This document shows positions 1 through 4,996 of a stretch of DNA of 5,317 nucleotides, one piece after another. Origin of the DNA: Planctomycetia bacterium. Its GTDB lineage: Bacteria; Planctomycetota; Phycisphaerae; Phycisphaerales; SM1A02. The notes under the pieces were generated by a model. The model saw nothing but the letters and a program-made list of their open reading frames with translations, made no database searches and had not been told where the DNA came from. The DNA is taken from positions 1-5,317 of the forward strand of contig SYPI01000263.1 in assembly GCA_005804005.1 (NCBI GenBank), written 5' to 3'. Every line of letters begins with the position of its first letter. Position 1 is the first letter of the stretch. The translations under genes were made by a program, and so were the position numbers.

Positions 1-566
1 GCCGCGTCGACGGCCAGCGGAGTGGGCACATGAGCCGCCACATGCTGACAGATACCGCTGCGGACATCGGCCGGCACCTCGGTGCCAGAGAAGATCACGA
101 TCACTCCCAGCCGACCGTCGTGATGGACATAGGAGTGGGGGGTTGGGCCGTCAAGCCGCACGCCGCGGGCGAAGGAGATGTTTTCGCCGGTGGAGATGCG
201 CACCGTGTCGAGCCGGTCGGTCATGGCCGGAGTCATCGAGATCGCGCCAGCACTCTGAGCGAGGGCCGCATTTGCCAAGTCCTGAGCCATGACCCGGAAA
301 GCTTCGTTCTTGGCGGTGAAGTCGGTCTCCGAGCGGATTTCAACCAGCGCGGCCTTAGAGCCATCGATGGCCACGGCGATGCAGCCCTCGCCTGCGGCCC
401 GGTCGGAGCGGGCATCCATCTTGCCCTTGAGCTTCTCGCGCAGCAGCTTCTCGGCCGCCGCCAGATCGCCGCCGGCTTCCATCAGGGCCGCCTTGCAGTC
501 ACCCATGCCGCAGTTGGTGCGCTGCCGCAGGGTCATCACCGTCTTGGGGTCGATTGTGGTTGTCAT
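1..566 (-). CDS. tsf: Translation elongation factor Ts (EF-Ts), N-terminal part, cut by the window edge
   Basis: EF-Ts is the cytoplasmic guanine nucleotide exchange factor that recycles EF-Tu from the GDP to the GTP form. The first 188 residues are visible and the reading frame is open to the left edge, so the C-terminal part is missing. Residues about 8-46 form the UBA-like N-terminal domain, with LRQRTNCGMGDCKAAL at 13-28. The exchange motif is seen as SETDFTAKN at 79-87, matching the family's TDFVA(K/R)N and its Asp-Phe pair that contacts EF-Tu. Further on are GENISFARG and a HVAAHVP segment typical of the core domain. The ATG at 566 lies 19 nt after the rpsB stop and follows a purine run (GAGAAAGAG, 577-569) that is only a weak ribosome binding site. 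The rpsB-tsf order is the usual bacterial arrangement, so the two genes are probably cotranscribed and translation may be coupled by reinitiation. Confidence 0.95.
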   Translation of the reverse strand, partial: MTTTIDPKTVMTLRQRTNCGMGDCKAALMEAGGDLAAAEKLLREKLKGKMDARSDRAAGEGCIAVAIDGSKAALVEIRSETDFTAKNEAFRVMAQDLANAALAQSAGAISMTPAMTDRLDTVRISTGENISFARGVRLDGPTPHSYVHHDGRLGVIVIFSGTEVPADVRSGICQHVAAHVPTPLAVDA

Positions 567-585
567 CGCTCTTTCTCGAAGGCGC

Positions 586-1422
586 TCAGGCCGTTTCGCC
601 CACCGGGGCAGCGGCGGGGGACCCCGGTTCTGCAGCGCCCGGACCTTCCTCGGCGCGGAAACGGCTGCGGCTGGAACGACGGCGAGGCTCGGCGCCAGCG
701 GCGGCATCACCTGACGCATCGGTCGGCGCGGCGGCCGATGTGGATCGGGTGGTCTTGCCTTCGGCTACCGCCAGACAGAGTTCGCGCACCACAATGTCAA
801 TGGAGCGCATCGAATCGTCGTTGCCGGGGATTGGGATGTCAGCGAAATCCGGATCGCCATCGGTATCGATCAGGCAGATAGTCGGGATGCCCAGATTGCG
901 CGCCTCGCGCAGGGCATTCATTTCGCGAGTCACATCGATGGCCACCAGCGCTCCAGGCAACTTGGTCATGGTGCGCACGCCGTTGAGGTTGCGGTGGATC
1001 TTCTTGTGCTCGCGGGCCAGCTGCGACTCCATCTTCTTGGAATATGACTTGATCTGTCCGGTCTGGGTAAGCCCCTCGAGCTCCTCAAGGCGCTTCAGCC
1101 GATCCCGGATGGTGCGGAAGTTGGTCAGCATTCCGCCGAGCCAGCGCTCGGTCACGTAGGGCATGGCAGCATCGGCGCAGTAGCGCTCCACGGCGCTGCG
1201 GGCCTGCCGCTTGGTGCCAACGAAGAGCACATCCTTGCCCTCGGCCACGGTCTTCTGGATGAACTTGCGGGCCAGCAGAATGCCCTTGATCGTCTCCCGG
1301 ATGTCGATGATGTGGATCTGATTCTTGGTCCCGTGGATGTACGGGCCCATCTTCGGGTTCCAGTTGCTCCGGCGCTGACCGAAGTGAATCCCGGCCTCAA
1401 TCAGTTCGTGAACCAGTGTCAT
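586..1422 (-). CDS. rpsB: 30S ribosomal protein S2 with C-terminal tail
   Basis: S2 is a structural protein of the 30S subunit, bound late in assembly between head and body and needed for S1 recruitment in bacteria that have S1. The protein has 278 residues against roughly 230-260 in most bacteria. The N-terminal signature LIEAGIHFGQ (7-16) and WNPKMGPYI (21-29) are clear, followed by VGTKRQA (68-74), TERWLGGMLTNF (91-102), the KLPGALVAIDV segment (154-164), LGIPTICLIDT (177-187) and IPGNDDSMRSI (198-208). The conserved core ends near residue 223; residues 224-278 are an Ala/Ser/Pro/Gly-rich tail with an Arg/Ser patch (RRRSSRSRFR, 247-256). The ATG at 1422 is supported by a good Shine-Dalgarno and by alignment to the family N-terminus. 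The gene heads the rpsB-tsf operon and is preceded by a long structured leader. Identity is certain; the role of the tail is unknown. Confidence 0.97.
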   Translation of the reverse strand: MTLVHELIEAGIHFGQRRSNWNPKMGPYIHGTKNQIHIIDIRETIKGILLARKFIQKTVAEGKDVLFVGTKRQARSAVERYCADAAMPYVTERWLGGMLTNFRTIRDRLKRLEELEGLTQTGQIKSYSKKMESQLAREHKKIHRNLNGVRTMTKLPGALVAIDVTREMNALREARNLGIPTICLIDTDGDPDFADIPIPGNDDSMRSIDIVVRELCLAVAEGKTTRSTSAAAPTDASGDAAAGAEPRRRSSRSRFRAEEGPGAAEPGSPAAAPVGETA

Positions 1423-1428
1423 GGCGAG

Positions 1429-1435
1429 TCCTTTG
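1429..1435 (-). promoter_or_regulatory. Ribosome binding site of rpsB
   Basis: CAAAGGA on the minus strand, six nucleotides before the rpsB ATG at 1422. It is one of only two convincing Shine-Dalgarno sequences in the window and fixes the rpsB start. Confidence 0.75.
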
Positions 1436-1464
1436 CAGCGGCACCGACGGAACCGGCCGATGAT

Positions 1465-1479
1465 CCCGCGAGGCGCGGG
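1465..1479 (-). repeat. Perfect inverted repeat, 6-bp stem, 3-nt loop (rpsB leader)
   Basis: CCCGCG (1465-1470) and CGCGGG (1474-1479) pair perfectly around AGG. In the minus-strand RNA this is a very GC-rich hairpin about 30 nt upstream of the rpsB Shine-Dalgarno, so it probably leaves the ribosome site itself accessible. Confidence 0.55.
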
Positions 1480-1508
1480 GCCAGCCCGTCATAAGGGCGC
1501 TTGGTTGA

Positions 1509-1522
1509 GCGGGTTGTCCCGC
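1509..1522 (-). repeat. Perfect inverted repeat, 5-bp stem, tetraloop (rpsB leader)
   Basis: GCGGG (1509-1513) and CCCGC (1518-1522) flank a 4-nt loop that reads ACAA in the rpsB transcript. It is the middle of three hairpins in the leader. Confidence 0.5.
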
Positions 1523-1549
1523 AGCAGCCAGTGAACCGCGTCGGCCATC

Positions 1550-1572
1550 GAGTCGGCGCGGAGAGCCGACTC
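1550..1572 (-). repeat. Perfect inverted repeat, 8-bp stem, 7-nt loop (rpsB leader)
   Basis: GAGTCGGC (1550-1557) and GCCGACTC (1565-1572) are exact reverse complements around a 7-nt loop that reads TCTCCGC on the minus strand. It is the longest perfect stem I found in the window and includes A-T pairs as well as G-C, so it is less likely to be a composition artefact. It would be the first hairpin of the rpsB leader. A protein-binding DNA operator between the two divergent genes is an alternative reading. Confidence 0.55.
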
Positions 1573-1606
1573 AGGCCAACAGGCCACCTGTGCAGGCGAA
1601 TGGACA

Positions 1607-1615
1607 AGTGTAGCA
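1607..1615 (-). promoter_or_regulatory. Candidate rpsB promoter (extended -10)
   Basis: The minus strand reads TGCTACACT, that is a TGn extension followed by TACACT (four of six matches to TATAAT). No good -35 is present 16-18 nt upstream, but extended -10 promoters do not need one. It would start transcription near 1600. It is the best promoter candidate I see in the rpsB upstream region. Confidence 0.4.
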
Positions 1616-1631
1616 GGATTCGCCCCCTTCG

Positions 1632-1637
1632 TACCAT
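1632..1637 (+). promoter_or_regulatory. Weak -10-like hexamer before the phosphomannomutase gene
   Basis: TACCAT (four of six matches to TATAAT) ends nine nucleotides before the ATG at 1647. No matching -35 is seen at normal spacing; TGGACA at 1601-1606 resembles a -35 but is 25 nt away, too far. If used, the mRNA would start about three nucleotides before the start codon, which fits the lack of a Shine-Dalgarno there. Confidence 0.22.
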
Positions 1638-1646
1638 GACTCCCCC

Positions 1647-3044
1647 ATGCTGGAAAAGGTGTTCAAGGCGTACGACATTCGGGCCCTCTACCCGCAGCCG
1701 CTGGACGAGGAAGTCGCTTGGCGCGTCGGCTACGGCACCGCGGAGTTCCTGGTCTCCCGCGCTGCGGCCACCGGACTGGACAGCCCGATGGCCCGCCATG
1801 TGGTGGTGGGCCGTGACATGCGCCGGAGTTCTCCCAGCCTGTCGGCGGCGCTGAAGCAAGGCATCCGTGACTTCGGCGCAAACATTGTTGATGTCGGTCT
1901 GGTGGACACGCCGTTTGTTTACTTCGCCGTGAATCACCTCGGCTGCGCCGGTGGAGTGCAAGTAACCGCCAGCCACAATCCGCCCCAGTACAACGGTTTC
2001 AAGATCAGCCAGGCGCGGGCCAAGCCGGTGGGTACCGGCTCGGGACTGGAGCGCATCCGCGAACTGGCCGAGCTGGCCGATCCGGCGCGCAGCGCGCGGC
2101 AAGGCGGGCGGGAGGAACCGAAGGACTTGTGGTGGGCCTACCGCGCCCATCTGCTGCGTCTGCTTGACAGCCATGTGCTCGACGGCTCGGCGCGCCTGCG
2201 AGTGGTGGTCGATGCCAGCAACGGCATGGCTGGCGCCGCCGTGCCGCGGGTGCTCGATGGCGTGCCGGGACTGGAACTGATCAAGCTCAACTTCGATATC
2301 GCCTCGGGCGAATTCGCTCACGACCCCAACCCGCTGGTGGAGGCAAACCTGACGCAGCTCAAGGCGGCCGTAGCGCGGGAGGGCGCCGACTTCGGGGTCT
2401 GTTTCGATGGCGATGCCGACCGCTGCATTCTGGTGGATGAGGCCGGACGCACCGTGGGCTGTGACCTGCTGCTAGCGGCCTTGGTCGGTGATGTGCTGCG
2501 CGAGAATCCCGGCGCGGCGATCGTCTACGACCTGCGTTCCAGTCGCGCGGTAGCCGAAGCGGTGCGGGCCTGCGGCGGGGTGCCGGTGGAGAGCCGGGTC
2601 GGCCATGTCTTCATGAAGTCCAAACTGGCCGAGACGGCTTCGCCCATCGGCGGGGAACTCTCTGGCCACTTCTATTTCCGAGACATGTGGAACACCGACA
2701 GCGGGCTGCGCACCCTTATTGCGGCGCTGTCGCTGCTGGCCCGCAGCGGCAAGACTCTCGGGCAGTTGATCGAACCGCTGAAGGCGTATTCGCAGTCGGG
2801 GGAGATCAACTTCGAGTGCCCTGACAAGGCGGCGGCGCTGGCGGCGCTGCGCGCGGCGTACCCAGCGGCGCGCACCGCCGAACTGGACGGGCTGAGCCTG
2901 GACAACGGCGACTTCTGGTGCAATGTGCGCGCCAGCAATACCGAGCCGCTATTGCGCTTGAATCTGGAGGCGGCGGATCGGGCCACTATGGAGCGTTCAC
3001 TGGAGGCTGTGGCCAAGCATCTGGGGCGACAAGTAGCCCACTAG
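1647..3044 (+). CDS. Phosphomannomutase/phosphoglucomutase (alpha-D-phosphohexomutase family)
   Basis: This cytoplasmic enzyme interconverts hexose 6-phosphates and 1-phosphates through a phosphoserine and a bisphosphate intermediate, feeding GDP-mannose or UDP-glucose synthesis for surface polysaccharides. All four active-site loops are intact in 465 residues, the normal length: phosphoserine loop TASHNP at 107-112 with catalytic Ser109, metal-binding loop DGDADR at 254-259 (three Asp ligands for Mg), sugar-specificity loop GELSGH at 336-341, and phosphate-binding RASNTEP at 428-434. The N-terminus FKAYDIRALYP (6-16) matches the family, which supports the ATG at 1647, although no Shine-Dalgarno precedes it. 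The family is bifunctional in many bacteria, so mannose versus glucose preference cannot be decided; phosphoglucosamine mutase is less likely because that family has different loop sequences. The gene stands alone, divergent from rpsB and convergent with thiG. The symbol manB would be a reasonable label but is left open. Confidence 0.93.
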   Translation: MLEKVFKAYDIRALYPQPLDEEVAWRVGYGTAEFLVSRAAATGLDSPMARHVVVGRDMRRSSPSLSAALKQGIRDFGANIVDVGLVDTPFVYFAVNHLGCAGGVQVTASHNPPQYNGFKISQARAKPVGTGSGLERIRELAELADPARSARQGGREEPKDLWWAYRAHLLRLLDSHVLDGSARLRVVVDASNGMAGAAVPRVLDGVPGLELIKLNFDIASGEFAHDPNPLVEANLTQLKAAVAREGADFGVCFDGDADRCILVDEAGRTVGCDLLLAALVGDVLRENPGAAIVYDLRSSRAVAEAVRACGGVPVESRVGHVFMKSKLAETASPIGGELSGHFYFRDMWNTDSGLRTLIAALSLLARSGKTLGQLIEPLKAYSQSGEINFECPDKAAALAALRAAYPAARTAELDGLSLDNGDFWCNVRASNTEPLLRLNLEAADRATMERSLEAVAKHLGRQVAH

Positions 3045-3045
3045 T

Positions 3046-3066
3046 GGCGGCGGTGCAGTCCGCGCC
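3046..3066. terminator. Imperfect hairpin in the convergent gap, possible weak bidirectional terminator
   Basis: GCGG (3050-3053) pairs with CCGC (3060-3063) around TGCAGT, and GGC (3046-3048) with GCC (3064-3066) once G3049 is bulged out: seven base pairs. It lies just after the mutase stop and just past the thiG stop. No T-run follows on either strand, so this is not a classical intrinsic terminator; Rho-dependent ending is equally possible. Confidence 0.25.
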
Positions 3067-3077
3067 ATGGCCGACGA

Positions 3078-3971
3078 TCACTCCCCGGGAATCTCGCTGC
3101 TGGCCGATCCGATCATGCCCTCCCAAGGGCTTGAGGCGCTGGCGTAGCGGCGACGAACGATGCGCCCGGCGCGGGCCCCGAGAAAACCCGCCTCGCAGGC
3201 CAGCCGCATAGCGCGGGCCATGGCCACCGGGTCTTTAGCGTGAGCGATGCCGGTGTTCAGCAACACTCCATCGGCACCCAGTTCCATGGCAATGGTCACA
3301 TCGCTGGGGGTGCCGACCCCGGCATCGATGATCACCGGGAACGAGCCTTCGCCACCGTGACGCGGGTCCTTCAGCATCTCCAGGATCAAGGCGATGGCCT
3401 GCGGATTGTGGATGCCGCCGCCGCTGCCGATTGGGCTTCCGGCCGGCATCACGCAGGTTGCTCCGGCATCGCGCAATCGCACCGCAGCGATTGGGTCATC
3501 GCTGGTGTAGCAGAGCACGCAGAAACCGTCGGCCACAAGTTCTCGGCAGGCCTCGAGGGTGCCCACCGGATCGGGTAGCAGTGTCAGCCGGTCGCCAAGC
3601 ACTTCCAGTTTCACCCAGGCGGCCCCGCGGTTATTCAGTTGCGAGAGGATTTCTCGGCCCAGTCGCGCCACCCGCACCGCATCGGTGGCGGTGAAACAAC
3701 CGGCAGTATTCGGCAGGATGGTGAGTTGATCCAGCGGCAGGAACTCAAGGATGGATCGCCCTTGGGAATCCACCAGCCGTTCACGGCGCACCGCCACTGT
3801 GACGCAGTCGGCGCCGCTGGCCTCGATTGCCGTGCGCATGAGTTCGAACGAGGCGTACTTGCCGGTGCCAACCACCAAGCGGCTGCGCAAGGTGCACGGA
3901 CCGATCACCAGCGGTGCCAGCCCGGCAGGTGCGCCAGCCGCGCTGCCGCAGGCGGAGTCGGTGGCTGGCAT
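3078..3971 (-). CDS. thiG: Thiazole synthase ThiG
   Basis: ThiG makes the thiazole phosphate moiety of thiamine in the cytoplasm from 1-deoxy-D-xylulose 5-phosphate, dehydroglycine and sulfur carried as ThiS thiocarboxylate. It is a TIM barrel. Counting from the ATG at 3971 (297 residues): RLVVGTGKY at 31-39, VAVRR at 59-63, ILPNTAG at 85-91, WVKLEVLGD at 119-127 whose Lys121 is the expected Schiff-base lysine for [17 protein letters not shown] at 174-187, then the phosphate-binding [11 protein letters not shown] and [11 protein letters not shown] segments, and the family's C-terminal YASASSP. The ATG at 3971 is one base after the thiS stop and has a well-spaced GGGAGG, so I prefer it to the in-frame ATG at 4016, which would overlap thiS. 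Even so, about 20 residues precede the usual ThiG start, more than in the typical 255-270-residue protein. It shares a transcript with thiS; no other thi gene is in view. Confidence 0.95.
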   Translation of the reverse strand: MPATDSACGSAAGAPAGLAPLVIGPCTLRSRLVVGTGKYASFELMRTAIEASGADCVTVAVRRERLVDSQGRSILEFLPLDQLTILPNTAGCFTATDAVRVARLGREILSQLNNRGAAWVKLEVLGDRLTLLPDPVGTLEACRELVADGFCVLCYTSDDPIAAVRLRDAGATCVMPAGSPIGSGGGIHNPQAIALILEMLKDPRHGGEGSFPVIIDAGVGTPSDVTIAMELGADGVLLNTGIAHAKDPVAMARAMRLACEAGFLGARAGRIVRRRYASASSPWEGMIGSASSEIPGE

Positions 3972-3972
3972 C

Positions 3973-4185
3973 TCAGCCCCCTCCCACCAGTGTGACCACT
4001 TCCACCGCGGCGCCATCGCCCAGCAGGAGGGCTGAGTTCTTTGCGCCGCTCACCAGTTGGCCATCAACTTCCACGGCGCAGGGCGAGCCGGAGAGACCCA
4101 GTTCCACCAGCAGGGACTGCACGGTGGTGCCTTGGGCAACTGTTCGTTCCTGTCCGTTCAGGAGGATGCGGATTGATTGCGGCAT
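3973..4185 (-). CDS. thiS: Sulfur carrier protein ThiS
   Basis: ThiS is a small ubiquitin-like protein whose C-terminal glycine is adenylated by ThiF-type enzymes, converted to a thiocarboxylate and used by ThiG as sulfur donor for the thiamine thiazole. The 70 residues fit the family's 65-70. Visible features are the N-terminal beta strand IRILLNGQ (5-12), [11 protein letters not shown] (20-30), the AVEVDGQLV segment (37-45) and the C-terminal [10 protein letters not shown] ending in the required Gly-Gly. I chose the ATG at 4185 because it aligns with family N-termini and avoids overlap with the divergent gene at 4212; the reading frame is open upstream to 4290. No Shine-Dalgarno precedes the start, but a TACAAT hexamer ends seven nucleotides before it, so the transcript may be leaderless. 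The gene heads a thiS-thiG pair with a one-base gap. No thiF, thiC, thiE or thiO lies in the window. Confidence 0.93.
   Translation of the reverse strand: MPQSIRILLNGQERTVAQGTTVQSLLVELGLSGSPCAVEVDGQLVSGAKNSALLLGDGAAVEVVTLVGGG
3980..3985 (-). promoter_or_regulatory. Ribosome binding site of thiG inside the thiS 3' end
   Basis: GGGAGG on the minus strand, eight nucleotides before the thiG ATG at 3971. It is formed by the last glycine codons of thiS and decides the thiG start over the upstream ATG at 4016. Confidence 0.7.
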
Positions 4186-4202
4186 CGCGCTGATTGTAGG
4201 AT
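4173..4202 (+). promoter_or_regulatory. Candidate promoter of the lipoprotein gene
   Basis: TTGATT (4173-4178, four of six to TTGACA) is followed after 18 bp by TAGGAT (4197-4202, four of six to TATAAT). The predicted start near 4209 is about three bases before the ATG at 4212. The -35 lies inside the first codons of the divergent thiS gene. Weak but correctly placed. Confidence 0.3.
4193..4198 (-). promoter_or_regulatory. Candidate -10 element of thiS-thiG
   Basis: TACAAT on the minus strand (five of six to TATAAT) ends seven nucleotides before the thiS ATG at 4185, so the transcript would begin about at the start codon. No good -35 is visible; the region where one would lie is the 5' end of the lipoprotein gene. 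There is no room for a TPP riboswitch between this element and thiS. Confidence 0.4.
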
Positions 4203-4211
4203 CGTCCAGCG

Positions 4212-4988
4212 ATGATCCACCCGACCTTGGTGATTGGTGCCGTCCTGCTGGGCGGGCTGTGCGGCTGCTCCAAGCCGGCCTACGACACATCCACGCCGCA
4301 GAAGGCCATCGAAGCGGCGCAGAAGATGGTGGTCGATGGCCACCCGGAACTTCTGCCGACCCTGATCGAAATCTCGGCCCGCGACATCACATTCGCCGAC
4401 GGTGTCACCGAAGCCAGCGCCATTGGTGAAGTCCAGGGCAAGTCTGGCGACATGCTTGCTCAACTGTGGCGCGTTTCGACCAAGCTGAAGGAACGCTTCG
4501 GCGCTGATCTGGGCGAGGAACTTGATCTTTCGAAGGGACTCGGTCTGCGCGGCCTCTCGGGCGACTTCGGTCCGCAGATCGCGGCGGTGCTGGCCAATCC
4601 CTTCGGCTGGCTCTCGCTGCAGACGGAGCGGCTCAAGGCCGAGGACATGTCTGATGGCACGGCCGCGCTCCTGTGGGACGACCAGCCGCTGCTCGGCGGT
4701 GCGCTGAGCATGGTGGAAACAGGCGATGGCTGGAAGTTCACATTCCCCATCGAACTGGCCCGCGGCACCGAGTACTTCCCCGACACTCGCGAGGAGTGGG
4801 CAGTGGTAGCGGCCATGATGCTCGGCCTCGAAGGGGCGCTCAACGAATTCGAGGGGGAGATCGACTCGGGCAAGTTCCGCAATCTGGCCCAGGCTGGCGA
4901 GCGAGCCGGGCGGCTCATTGGCGAATCAGTGATCGCCCAGTCGGTGATCTACGCCATGATGAAGCGCGATGCTCCGGCGGCGCCCTGA
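4212..4988 (+). CDS. Putative lipoprotein of unknown function
   Basis: I do not recognise a family for this 258-residue protein. Residues 1-19 look like a lipoprotein signal peptide: a hydrophobic stretch LVIGAVLLGG (6-15) and a lipobox LCGC ending at Cys19, followed by SKP, which would place the mature protein on the periplasmic side. The n-region lacks Lys or Arg (His3 only) and position -2 is Cys, both slightly atypical. The mature part has no further membrane segment and no cysteines. It appears mostly helical and acidic, with a helix-rich start after Tyr-Asp-Thr-Ser-Thr-Pro (QKAIEAAQKMV, about 30-40) and WDDQPLLGGALSMVETGDGWKFTFPIEL near 155-180 that reads like beta strands. The ATG at 4212 is the first start after an in-frame TAG at 4197; AGGA at 4198-4201 is a weak, distant ribosome site. 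The gene is divergent from thiS and convergent with the transporter, so context gives no function. Confidence 0.82.
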   Translation: MIHPTLVIGAVLLGGLCGCSKPAYDTSTPQKAIEAAQKMVVDGHPELLPTLIEISARDITFADGVTEASAIGEVQGKSGDMLAQLWRVSTKLKERFGADLGEELDLSKGLGLRGLSGDFGPQIAAVLANPFGWLSLQTERLKAEDMSDGTAALLWDDQPLLGGALSMVETGDGWKFTFPIELARGTEYFPDTREEWAVVAAMMLGLEGALNEFEGEIDSGKFRNLAQAGERAGRLIGESVIAQSVIYAMMKRDAPAAP

Positions 4989-4994
4989 GGCGCC
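4979..4994. terminator. Perfect hairpin over the lipoprotein stop codon, possible bidirectional terminator
   Basis: GGCGCC (4979-4984) and GGCGCC (4989-4994) form a perfect 6-bp stem around CTGA, whose TGA is the lipoprotein stop codon. It ends three bases before the stop of the convergent transporter gene, so it could serve both. No T-run follows in either direction, hence low confidence as an intrinsic terminator. Confidence 0.35.
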
Positions 4995-4996
4995 CG

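Larger units (their letters stand above)
1423..1600 (-). promoter_or_regulatory. Putative structured 5' leader of rpsB
   Basis: If transcription starts just after the extended -10 motif at 1607-1615, the rpsB mRNA carries an untranslated leader of about 178 nt. This stretch contains three perfect inverted repeats, annotated separately, in the order of transcription 1572-1550, 1522-1509 and 1479-1465. Known biology: rpsB expression is autoregulated by S2 through a structured mRNA leader in gammaproteobacteria, and r-protein leaders recur in many phyla. Inference: this leader could have the same role here. I could not match it to a known leader consensus, and in GC-rich DNA short hairpins arise easily, so function is uncertain. 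Confidence 0.4.

Noticed and set aside
30..881. Plus-strand open frame of 283 codons
   Set aside because: It lies antisense to tsf and rpsB, which are unmistakable, and its translation has no recognisable motif; GC-rich DNA gives long shadow frames.
1423..1646. Possible tRNA or other small RNA gene in the divergent gap
   Set aside because: No cloverleaf with T-loop GTTCRAN and a closing acceptor stem could be built from the hairpins; they fit an mRNA leader better.
1419..2321. Minus-strand open frame of 300 codons opposite the phosphomannomutase
   Set aside because: Antisense shadow of a well-supported gene; the product is low in recognisable pattern and would also cover the rpsB leader and overlap the rpsB start.
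3972..4016. Longer thiG start at 4016 adding 15 residues
   Set aside because: It would overlap the thiS coding end, lacks a better ribosome site, and adds Trp-rich sequence unlike ThiG; the ATG at 3971 has GGGAGG at good spacing.
4186..4290. Longer thiS frame starting at 4290
   Set aside because: The added 35 residues do not resemble ThiS and would overlap the divergent lipoprotein gene; the ATG at 4185 matches the family length.
4161..4429. AGGAGG followed at once by ATG on the plus strand inside thiS
   Set aside because: There is no spacer between the purine run and the ATG, and the frame is antisense to thiS and out of frame with the lipoprotein gene.
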